Positions 8,686-16,700 of a stretch of 53,069 nt of DNA are shown here, piece after piece (within the stretch, counting starts at the first letter, position 1; every line of letters begins with the position of its first letter). The position numbers and the translations under genes were made by a program. Origin of the DNA: Mesorhizobium sp. Z1-4 (GTDB lineage: Bacteria > Pseudomonadota > Alphaproteobacteria > Rhizobiales > Rhizobiaceae). The stretch lies in NCBI RefSeq assembly GCF_004000235.1, contig NZ_RCIO01000009.1, positions 50,798 to 103,866 on the forward strand, written 5' to 3'. A model generated the notes under the pieces. That model made no database searches. It was not told the origin of the DNA and saw only the letters and a program-made list of their open reading frames with translations.

Positions 8686-9066
8686 TCAGTGGACCGAGTG
8701 ACCGCCGGTGTAGGGGTCGTATTCGAAGAGGATAACGATCTCTGCGTCTTCAACTTCGTCTGCAGGAAGGACGCCGTATTCGTCGTCGGACTTAAAGAGG
8801 ACGATTGGGGTCATGAGGGTGCGGGCGAGGTTCCAGGCGTGCTTCTGGGCGAGGGAAAGATCGTGCTGCATCTGAGGGCTCCATCGTTGGAGCGGGCCAA
8901 TCCCGCTCTTGATGGCTCCGTCAGTGTGCGGCTTAGCGGACGCGATCACCGCGCAGGCCAAAGCCAAGCGGCCGCCGCTTGCGAGCGGACCCTGTACGGG
9001 TTGATCGTGGAAGTCCGCGCCGCACCAGGAATGCCATCTCTCAAAGAGCGGGATTGGATCGGCCAT
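8686..9066 (-). CDS. conserved plasmid protein of unknown function (126 aa)
   Basis: Begins MADPIPLFERWHSWCGADF and ends with an acidic stretch (DEVEDAEIVILFEYDP). I do not recognise a family and see no catalytic motif or membrane segment. The frame continues upstream to 9195, but the ATG at 9066 gives a sensible N-terminus and the extension looks like leader. Codon use matches its neighbours. It ends just before a terminator-like hairpin, so it is probably transcribed separately from ardC. The coding call is fairly safe, the function open. Confidence 0.6.
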   Translation of the reverse strand: MADPIPLFERWHSWCGADFHDQPVQGPLASGGRLALACAVIASAKPHTDGAIKSGIGPLQRWSPQMQHDLSLAQKHAWNLARTLMTPIVLFKSDDEYGVLPADEVEDAEIVILFEYDPYTGGHSVH

Positions 9067-9199
9067 GATGGACGCCTGGTGCACAGATTGAGACGCGCAA
9101 ATAGGCGAGACCGTCTCGGCGACCGTGCGGAACGACGGGGTCTGGATCAAGGCCGGAGAAGGCACACGCCTGCACACGATAGTTGTTTTGCGCACGGTA

Positions 9200-9227
9200 T
9201 TGATTTTTCATGCGTAATCTTTATATT
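9200..9227 (+). promoter_or_regulatory. sigma70-type promoter for the 221-aa gene
   Basis: TTGATT (9200-9205), a 16-base gap and TATATT (9222-9227) in a locally AT-rich stretch. The expected start of transcription near 9234 lies after the ATG at 9230, which favours a downstream start codon for the gene. Confidence 0.5.
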
Positions 9228-9262
9228 TGATGCATAACAGCGACATTGCAGGGCCTATGATC

Positions 9263-9928
9263 ATGGCTTTTCGAGCAGACGAAGCGGCAACCAACGGATT
9301 TGAGCGCGCCAGGAATTACCTCGTTTCGAGAAACTTCTCGCCGGAAGAGCGCGAACGAAGCGAAAAGGCGTTATTGGACATCATCGACGAACACGGCCCA
9401 GTGGTGGAAGGCTATCCGACTTGGCATCCCTTGGTGGTCAATCACGACGACCGCAATCCAGAAACATATCCCAGCGACCGCTGCGGATACCGGGGGCTTG
9501 ATCACACGATCCACTTCGCCCACGCCTTCCTGACCTGCCCCTATGTGAGCGGCGAGGAAGTCGTCCGGTCGGTGGAGGAGCTTCCCTCACACCCGTGCGC
9601 TACGGTCAGCGCGGATATCCTGGACGTGCCCTTTTACAATACAAATACGCAGCCGGTGCTGGTGAGTTGTGAATGGGAATCGTTGCTCGATCCGGGACAT
9701 ATGATTCCAAAGAAGTTGGCCGTACCGCTGATGCTGGAGAAGGAACTTCCGGTATGGCGCTGGTCGTCCCGCGCGGAGAACTGGGAGACCATGCGGCCCT
9801 ACATGCTGGGCGCGCCCCATGGCAGCAGGTCATCACTTTTCGTCAGTCAGGACACGGCCCTCGCGATGAAGAAAATCTATATGGCGATGGCGGAGAGCGG
9901 GATGTTTGGTCCGATGAAAATGGGCTGA
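9263..9928 (+). CDS. conserved hypothetical protein (221 aa)
   Basis: A soluble protein starting MAFRADEAATNGFERARNYL, with an aromatic and His-rich middle (YPTWHPLV, CGYRGLDHTIHFAHAF). No family is recognised and no catalytic set is obvious. The ATG at 9263 has AGGG nine bases upstream; the in-frame ATGs at 9230 and 9257 are less well placed. It is the only plus-strand gene inside this minus-strand block and has its own promoter-like sequence, so it may be a separate insertion. Confidence 0.65.
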   Translation: MAFRADEAATNGFERARNYLVSRNFSPEERERSEKALLDIIDEHGPVVEGYPTWHPLVVNHDDRNPETYPSDRCGYRGLDHTIHFAHAFLTCPYVSGEEVVRSVEELPSHPCATVSADILDVPFYNTNTQPVLVSCEWESLLDPGHMIPKKLAVPLMLEKELPVWRWSSRAENWETMRPYMLGAPHGSRSSLFVSQDTALAMKKIYMAMAESGMFGPMKMG

Positions 9929-9962
9929 TGTCCGGCTCATAGTCGCCAATCTAAAGGCGATA

Positions 9963-9988
9963 TCGGGCGGAGCCGAAGCTCCGCCCGA
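9963..9988 (-). terminator. hairpin with UUCG-type tetraloop after the 195-aa gene
   Basis: An 11-bp perfect stem (9963-9973 with 9978-9988) closing a TTCG loop on the minus strand, six bases after the stop at 9994. No long U-tract follows, but the C-UUCG-G loop is typical of stable terminator hairpins. It also separates the convergent plus-strand gene. Confidence 0.6.
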
Positions 9989-9993
9989 GCGGC

Positions 9994-10581
9994 TCAGCCA
10001 AGCGCCGCCATCTGCAGTTCGGCCGCCTTTCGGTCGACGGTCTGGCCGGGATTTTCGACCTGACGTTGGAAGGGCTTCCACGCTTCGCCGACGACTTCTT
10101 CGTAGGCGGTCACGGCGCCTTCGGCCGCGCAGCGAAGCGCATGGGCCTGAATGCCCATATCGGCTGCGAACTCTCGCTTGCGTTGGGCATTGCTGTCGAA
10201 CCCGACAGGACCGTCAAGATCCTCGTCGCGCATATCGTTGGCCAACTTCGCGGTCGCATCTCGGGCTTCGGAGACCGCCCGGGAATAGAACTGCCCGGCC
10301 CCATGGGCGGAACCGACATAGGAGCCGACGATGCGCTGAAGATGGATCTGCATGGCCCGGTCGCCGAGGCCTTCGTTCAGGGAGTCGGCCGTCTCGACGA
10401 TGATCTTGTGATGGAGATCGCGAATGCCGTCGCTGTCGATGACGGGAAGACCGAAACTTTCGGAAATGAGGGAGGCCTGGGCGCTGTCAGGGCAGGCGAG
10501 CCGGACCGTTTCGAGGGAAGCGCCCTTGCGGAGCTGGACGATCTTGCCGGATTGACGGGAGGAACGAGCGTTGCTGGTCAT
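9994..10581 (-). CDS. conserved plasmid protein of unknown function (195 aa)
   Basis: A 195-residue protein starting MTSNARSSRQSGKIVQLRKG, mostly helical and charged, ending KAAELQMAALG. There is no recognised domain. The segment from about residue 45 (GLPVIDSDGIRDLHHKIIVE) to 110 is the best conserved-looking part. The ATG at 10581 has a strong AAGGAAAGGA ribosome site. The upstream leader contains an RNA-like element also found before the parB-like gene (see 10712-10808). A role in plasmid transfer or establishment is guessed from context only. Confidence 0.65.
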   Translation of the reverse strand: MTSNARSSRQSGKIVQLRKGASLETVRLACPDSAQASLISESFGLPVIDSDGIRDLHHKIIVETADSLNEGLGDRAMQIHLQRIVGSYVGSAHGAGQFYSRAVSEARDATAKLANDMRDEDLDGPVGFDSNAQRKREFAADMGIQAHALRCAAEGAVTAYEEVVGEAWKPFQRQVENPGQTVDRKAAELQMAALG

Positions 10582-10938
10582 GTGAGGTCCTTTCCTTCAC
10601 TGTTTGACCGAAGGCTCGAGCCGGCCCTGCCGGCCTTCCCTTCGGGCGCGGGCAAAAGAAACCGGCGGAAAGACGGGGGCTTCAGGGTCCGCACGGACCG
10701 AGCCGAGCGAACCTGTCCTGCGGGCCAGCAGGGCTTTTCAAGCCCTCGCGCAGTCTCGCGGGGCCGGTTTGGCGAGGATGGTCCGGGCGGCCGCACCGCG
10801 GCGCGTCAGCGGCCTTGAAGGCTCCGGCCGCCGGTTTACGACCGCGACCAGAACCGAAGGGAGGGCCGGCAGGGGTGGCATTACACCGGCGCCCAACGTG
10901 AAGGATATGACCGTGGCCCGCTGCATATGCTACTGCCG
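10582..10938 (-). other. GC-rich leader with no gene
   Basis: 357 bases without a credible gene. It holds the element at 10712-10808 described separately and GC-rich inverted repeats such as GCCGGC around 10618-10640. It probably serves as the 5' leader of the 195-residue gene. Confidence 0.45.
10712..10808 (-). repeat. leader element shared with the parB-like gene, copy 1
   Basis: Read on the minus strand it goes TGACGC, about 13 bases, CCGCC, CCATC, CCGGCCC, then a 7-bp hairpin (AGGGCTT GAA AAGCCCT) and GCAGGACAGG. Copy 2 at 13630-13718 has the same blocks in the same order. It is about 130 bases before the start codon in both cases. Confidence 0.55.
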
Positions 10939-11286
10939 TCACGATAAGGCTTGCGCAACCGCTTTGCTGGTTGGTCCGTAGCTGATGGTCTTTGCCCTGA
11001 CGACCGTGATCGCATGCTCCTGCCGGGTGAGCTTTCGGTTGAGGGCATCGATTTCGCCGCGCCGCTCGAAGTTCAACTGGTCGACATATGCCCGAAAGAG
11101 GGCTTCATCCGACCGTGTCCAGCGCGATCCCCCACGGGGATGTCTTCGGGCCTTCGCCTTGGCGGTCGTGGTCATGCGTTCCGCCCTTGCCGATATCTGA
11201 CGTTCTATCCGTTCGAGATGCGCCCTCGTCTGACGGTGGGCTGCTTCCATCCGGGATCGTTGGTTTGTTCCCCCGGGGAGACTCAC
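10939..11286 (-). CDS. small basic plasmid protein of unknown function (115 aa)
   Basis: A very basic, helical protein (many Arg/Lys, e.g. AERMTTTAKAKARRHPRGG), which suggests nucleic-acid binding; no family recognised. The GTG start at 11286 overlaps the stop of the upstream gene in a GTGA arrangement, which supports translational coupling with the 153-residue gene. An alternative start is the ATG 12 codons later. Confidence 0.6.
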   Translation of the reverse strand: MSLPGGTNQRSRMEAAHRQTRAHLERIERQISARAERMTTTAKAKARRHPRGGSRWTRSDEALFRAYVDQLNFERRGEIDALNRKLTRQEHAITVVRAKTISYGPTSKAVAQALS

Positions 11287-11744
11287 GCCGCCCTCCCTGT
11301 ATCCGGCGCCGGCGCCGTGACCTCCTGCAGCTCGGCTTCGGGATAACCGTGCCGGGTGAGCCAGTCTTCGGCGGCGCTGCGGTTTGCGGCAAGATGGACC
11401 AGCTCCCCGAGGTCGCCCGGGCGGCTCATGACGAGGACCGAGCCGGGTTCAGGCAACTCCCGCATCGTAAAGTCCCGTGCTGAGTTTACGTCGAAGGTCT
11501 TGTGAACCCGCATGACGATCGTGCCGTTGGACCCGTAATCGCCCTCATGCAGAGTGAAAGATGCGGGGATCGCATGGGCGCCGCGCTCGACGGCGGAACG
11601 CTTGCAAATCAGCCGCCCAACCCCGTTGCGGTTTTGCCAGTCGGCAAGTTTCCTGCGGTGACGCTCCGGCGGCCGCGGCGTGCCGTCCGAATAGGCGATG
11701 ATCTCGCCAATCGGCGCATGGTCGAAAATGAGTTTGGCGGACAT
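11283..11744 (-). CDS. conserved plasmid protein of unknown function (153 aa)
   Basis: Begins MSAKLIFDHAPIGEIIAYSDG and contains a well-formed beta/alpha region (SNGTIVMRVHKTF, then MRELPEPGSVLVMSRPGD). It may belong to a plasmid-borne domain of unknown function (DUF7007 is my best memory, not certain). The ATG at 11744 has AAGGAG six bases upstream, better than the in-frame TTG at 11762. It forms a two-gene unit with the basic 115-residue protein downstream. Confidence 0.65.
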   Translation of the reverse strand: MSAKLIFDHAPIGEIIAYSDGTPRPPERHRRKLADWQNRNGVGRLICKRSAVERGAHAIPASFTLHEGDYGSNGTIVMRVHKTFDVNSARDFTMRELPEPGSVLVMSRPGDLGELVHLAANRSAAEDWLTRHGYPEAELQEVTAPAPDTGRAA

Positions 11745-11773
11745 GGTGTGCTCCTTGTTCAAAGTGTGGAAAC

Positions 11774-11803
11774 GAAAACGCCGCCGGACGATGCCGGCGG
11801 CGT
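11774..11803 (-). terminator. rho-independent terminator of the parB-like gene
   Basis: A perfect 10-bp stem (11778-11787 with 11794-11803) and 6-base loop, followed on the minus strand by TTTTCGTTT, 28 bases after the stop at 11832. Confidence 0.85.
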
Positions 11804-11831
11804 GACGTGCGTTCGGAAGGGAAGAAGACCG

Positions 11832-13511
11832 CTATTCGGCGGCTTCGCGGAAACCTTCGGAGACAGCATCCGGGTCGATGTCGGCCTCATCCGGCTCCTC
11901 GACGGAGCCGTCGACATCCCCGGCGTCCTCGTCTTCGGAGAGCTCATTGCGTGCCTTCCAGTCGGCGAGTTCGTTCGCGTCAGGCGCGAACAGCGCCGAC
12001 CCGTGGACGAAGCGTTCCTCCTGGAAATGCTCGACGAGCGCGGAGCGGGTGTCGCGGACCTTGTTGCGCGGCAGTACCGAAGTGTCCGCGCACGCGCCTT
12101 CGAGGGCCTGCCGGGAGAGGCACAGAAGAAAGTCTTCGGTCCCCATATTGGGCAGGAAGCTGTCGGCCCCGACGACCGCGCCGGCGATCCGCGAGACGAT
12201 GCCGCTGTTCGACATGTTGCGGCGGCACGACAGCACCTCGATCAGCACCGAGCGGACCACGATGCGTAGCGTGTCCTGGTCGAAGGTGAGATTGCCACTT
12301 TGATCGACGAGCGTCGCGGCATGGGGTGCGATCTGGCTGCGGAACGACCCCGTATTGCCCGATCCGCTATCGACGCGGACGTTCTGACCGGCGAAGGCGA
12401 TGACGAGCAGCGCCATCAGCGTGTCGTCCTCGATCGGCGCGCGTTGAAGCGCTTCGTGCAACGCGTCGGTGCGGAAATCGCCGATCATGTCCTGCCCCTT
12501 CTGGGTGACATCGGGGCGCTGCGCCGGCGCGACGGCGCCGCCGTCCCGACCCTTGCCTTTCGCCGACATTCCGTTTGCTTTTTGGGGCTCGGGCATCCGG
12601 TAAACGACCGACTGCACCTTGCCCTCACGGTCGAGATACATGGCCGTGCAATCAGACTTCTTCGCCTTGCCGTAGACGCGCTCGGCCTTCTTCGGCAGTT
12701 CCGGACCGTTCCAGCCATTGATCTCGGTGATCATGCCGTTCTTGGGCAGATTGTTGGTCATCCATTCCTGCTGGGCACCAAGGAACGCCTCGACATCGGT
12801 CGTATAGCGGCTGTCCTCGTCGGCGGGCGCGAAGAGGTCCTCGACCCAGGCGATGCCGTAGGCCTGAGCGAGCTCGTCGTCGAAGCTGGCGTCGCGCGCA
12901 TACATGCGGGTCTTGGAGAGGCCATTGGCGACCGACCACCAGGACGTGGTCTCGTTCTTCTTGGGCTTGTGGGCCTTCCAGACCTCTTTCTGCTCGGCAA
13001 TCGAGGCGGCGGCAATGGTCCTGAGCTGCCGCTCGTCCGGCATGTCGCCCTTGGCCATCTGGTCCAGCATGGCGGGAAGCACATTGGCAAGCAGCCGGAG
13101 CTTCTTGATCTGGCGGACCGATAGGGACAGCGCCGCCGCGATCCCCTCTTCCGTCCAGCCGAGCGCGACCAGCCGCTCGATCGCGCGCCATTGATCGACG
13201 GGGTTGAGCGGTTCGCGGGCGATATTCTCGACCATGGAGCGCATGGCGCCGCCGTCATCGGCGGGATCGGTCACAATGACCTCGATCTCCTCGAGCTCGG
13301 CCGCGATCGCGCCCCTGATGCGGCGATGGCCGGCCTGGATGATGAAGCCGTTGCCGCCATCGGCTTCGGGGGAGACGACAGGCGGCTGGATGATGCCGAC
13401 GGCCTTGATGGTCGCGGCGAGCAGCGCATCGCCCTGCGGCGTGGATTTGGACTTGCGGGCATCGTCGGGATTGTCCTTGAGCGCGCGCGGGTCGATCTTG
13501 ATGATATGCAT
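11832..13511 (-). CDS. long ParB/Srx-domain protein (plasmid ParB-like, 559 aa)
   Basis: The N-terminal 200 residues are a ParB domain: VGIIQPPVVSP, then the nucleotide-binding IQAGHRRIRGA and VENIAREPLNPVDQWRAI, followed by a helix-turn-helix. The remaining 350 residues are unlike chromosomal ParB and end in an acidic tail. No ParA is next to it and the plasmid has its own RepB, so it is not the main partition protein. ParB-domain proteins of this length travel with the DarB-like helicase on alphaproteobacterial plasmids. The ATG at 13511 has CAGGAG upstream and the protein starts MHIIKIDPRAL. Confidence 0.85.
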   Translation of the reverse strand: MHIIKIDPRALKDNPDDARKSKSTPQGDALLAATIKAVGIIQPPVVSPEADGGNGFIIQAGHRRIRGAIAAELEEIEVIVTDPADDGGAMRSMVENIAREPLNPVDQWRAIERLVALGWTEEGIAAALSLSVRQIKKLRLLANVLPAMLDQMAKGDMPDERQLRTIAAASIAEQKEVWKAHKPKKNETTSWWSVANGLSKTRMYARDASFDDELAQAYGIAWVEDLFAPADEDSRYTTDVEAFLGAQQEWMTNNLPKNGMITEINGWNGPELPKKAERVYGKAKKSDCTAMYLDREGKVQSVVYRMPEPQKANGMSAKGKGRDGGAVAPAQRPDVTQKGQDMIGDFRTDALHEALQRAPIEDDTLMALLVIAFAGQNVRVDSGSGNTGSFRSQIAPHAATLVDQSGNLTFDQDTLRIVVRSVLIEVLSCRRNMSNSGIVSRIAGAVVGADSFLPNMGTEDFLLCLSRQALEGACADTSVLPRNKVRDTRSALVEHFQEERFVHGSALFAPDANELADWKARNELSEDEDAGDVDGSVEEPDEADIDPDAVSEGFREAAE

Positions 13512-13629
13512 GGGAAGCTCCTGTTCACGGTTGTGGGTCCGGCATGCCGCCGGCTCCCTTTCTCGTCTTCTTCTCGAAGACATCCCCGGGACCGCGGAGC
13601 GGGCGGGCCGGTGCAACTGCGGCCGAGCA

Positions 13630-13718
13630 TCCCTGCCCGGCCGGACAAGCGGGGCTCACAAGCCCTGCGAAGGACGCCGGGCCGGGATGGCGCAGGCGGC
13701 GGTTGAGCGGAAGCGTCA
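13630..13718 (-). repeat. leader element shared with the 195-aa gene, copy 2
   Basis: The same ordered blocks as copy 1 (TGACGC, CCGCC, CCATC, GGCCCGG, AGGGCTT hairpin, GCAGGGA), about 120 bases before the parB-like start codon. The hairpin is kept (GGGCT with AGCCC) although its loop differs. It lies in the 255-base gene-free gap between the helicase stop and the parB-like start. Confidence 0.55.
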
Positions 13719-13766
13719 CGGGACCCGACCGATCTGCGACCGGTCCCCCTCTCGCTTCTTCTTTCC

Positions 13767-16700
13767 TCAGGCCGCCTCCATGGCCTGCTTCCCCTCCTTC
13801 AGAACCTCATCCGCCAGATCGGCCTCGATGGCATCGAGTTGCCTGCGTTTGTCGGCAAGCTCGTCCTCGAAACCGAATTCCCCGCCCTGGCGGGACTGGT
13901 AGGAGGCCAGCCGTCGCTTGGCGTCGTCGAGCCGGAACCGGTACTGCGACCGCTCGTCCTCGAAACCGGCCAGGACATGTTCGATGCGCGAGACAGCGCC
14001 GAGCGGCGTGACGGTCAGGCCGAGATCGATGTCGGTCTCCGCGCCGGTTCTTGCGAGCACGACATCATATTGGAATTCGTCGTTTCCGAAGCGCTGGCCG
14101 GAGAAGATCAGATCGAAGCCGCCGATCTTGGCGATCATCTTTTCATCCTCCTCTTGCAGATGCACGAGCGTCATGATTTCCTTCATCAGGGCGCGGCCGG
14201 CGGGCTTGCGCTCGGTGAAGGATTGCCCGCCTACCGTCATGGCGAAGGCTTCGCCGGCGGTCGGAGTCCTGCGCCCGATGTCCTTGGCGATCTCAGCGAT
14301 GCGCCGCGTATCATGTTCGATATCGCGCTCGGCATTACGGATCTGGCGGCGAACGGCGAAGAGATCGTCGCGATGGGCCGCGCGCAAGCGCTCAAGCCGG
14401 GCGATATCGGCCTCGAGGCCCGCCTTCTGCATCAGGCGTTGATCGCCGGACGCGATCGCTTTTGCCATGGCGAACTGGTTGGCCTGGCCCTCGCCGAGAT
14501 CCTCCAACCGGCGAACGGAGGTGTCGCCGGACAGCGCCGCGGCGATGAACCGGGCCTTGCGCTCGTTGTTCTGCCACATCTGCGCGTCCATCGAGCCTTC
14601 GGTGGCGTAGGCGAAGATGTCGATCTCGTCGTGCTGATTGCCCTGCCGCTCGATGCGGCCCTCGCGCTGTTCGATCTGCGAGGGAAGCCAGGGGACGTCG
14701 AGGTGATGGAGCGCCTTGAGGCGAAGCTGCGCGTTGACGCCGGTGCCCATCGTCTCGGACGACCCGATCAGGAAGCGGACCTTGCCGGCATTCACGTCGG
14801 CAAAGAGCCGGTGCTTCGCCTCGGTCTTCTTGTAATCCTGGATGAAGGCAATCTCGGAGGCCGGAACGCCGAGCCGGACGAGTTCGTCGCGGATCCAGCG
14901 ATAGGCGGAAAAGCCTCTGCTTTTCTCGACGCTGATCGTCCCGAGATCGGAGAAGATCATCTGTGCCGCGCCCGGCAGGTCGAAGGGCTTGCCGTCGCGG
15001 GTCAGGTAGGTGTTGGCGGCGGTCTCGCGCCAGATCCGGAAACTGTTCTCGATCAGCTTGTTGAGTTTGTTATCCGGCTCGTTGTCATTATCGCGATCGA
15101 CCAGCCTGAGATCGATGGCAGCGTGCCGCCCGTCGGTGATGACGGAGAGGAGAATGTCGTCGCCGGGCTGCGCCGGACCCTCGCGCTTTTCGATCGCCTT
15201 GATGCGTGCCTCGAGCACCTGCTGATAGAGCTTGAAGTCGGCGGTCGGTTTGGCGGTGACGATCTGCCGTTTGCCCGTCGAGACGGCCGGGATTTTCACA
15301 TATTGCTTCAGGTCCTCCGGCAACACGACATCGGCGAAGGAGCGGAACATGGCGATCAGTTCCGGCACGTTGACGAAAGTGGCAAAGCGCGAGACGGGCT
15401 TGTATTTGCCGGACGGCTGCAGCTCGAGTTCGGTCGCCACATCGCCGAAGGTCGAGGCCCAGGCGTCGAACTCGTGCAGCCCGCGTTCCTTGAGCGCGTC
15501 GAAGCCGAGGAAGCGCTGCATCGAGAACATCTCGCCGAGCGTGTTGGTGATCGGCGTGCCGGAGGCGAGCACCAGCGCCCGGCCCGGGTTCTTCGTCTCG
15601 ATGAACCGCGATTTGACATAGAGGTCCCAGGCCCGCTGCGACCCGTTCGGATCGACGCCTTTCAGGGTCGACATGTTGGTGGCGAAGGAGAGTTTACGGA
15701 ACTCCTGCGCCTCGTCGACGATGATCTGGTCGACCCCGATCTCGGAAATCGTCAAGAGGTCGTCCTTGACCGAGCCGAGCGCCTCCAGCCGGTCGCGCAA
15801 TCCCTCCTTCAGCCGCTCCAGACGCTTGCGCGACACCCGGTCGTCGCTTTCGACCCGGGTGAGCAGCTCCTCGTAGAGCGCGAGCTCGTCCTCGATCATC
15901 TGCTTTTCGAACTCAGTGGGGACGGCGATGAACTTGAAGGCCGAATGGGTGATGATGATTGCATCCCAGTTCGCGGTCGCGGCGCGCGACAGGAAGCGAT
16001 GGCGCTTGTCTTTGGTGAAATTCGTCTCATCAGCCACGAGAATGCGGGCAGTCGGATAGAGCGCCAGGAATTCGCGGGCGGCCTGCGCCAGGCAATGGCC
16101 GGGCACGACCAGCATGGCTTTCGAGATCAGGCCGAGCCGGCGTTGTTCCATGATGGCGGCCGCCATCGTCATGGTCTTGCCGGCGCCGACGGCGTAGGCG
16201 AGATAGGTCGCGCCCGACGAGATGATCCGCCAGATGCCGCGTTTCTGGTGGCCATAAAGAACAAAGGCGCCAGAGGCGCCTGGGAGTTTCAGATGGTCCC
16301 CGTTAAAGGATCGGGGCGCGATATTGTTGAAGGTGTCGTTGTAGACCCGCGCCAGCCGGTCGGTCCGATCCGGATCGGACCAGACCCATGTCTGGAAAGC
16401 GGTCTTGATCTTGGTGAGCTTCTCCTTGGCCGCCTCGGTGTCGACGACATTGAGGACACGCCGTTCGCTGTCGCCATCCTTCACCGTATCGAAGATCTGC
16501 GGGATACGGCTGTTAAGCGCATCGGCGAGCAGTTCGCCGGCATGCCGGCGCTTGGTGCCCCATTCGGACGTGCCCTCGGCGCGATAGGCGAGCATGCGGG
16601 CATCGACCGTCCAGGAGGCGAGTTCCGGCATGTGACGAATGCGGATGTCGGTCGCCATCGTCTCTTTGACGAAGTCGACGACATCCGAGGCTGGAATCCA

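Noticed and set aside
8689-9237. A 182-codon plus-strand frame
   Set aside because: It overlaps the minus-strand 126-residue gene and has biased composition with no usable ribosome site.
13537-13560. CCGGC repeats that look like further copies of the 18-bp palindrome
   Set aside because: Spacing and arms do not match CCCGGCA-N4-TGCCGGG; they are ordinary GC-rich leader sequence.
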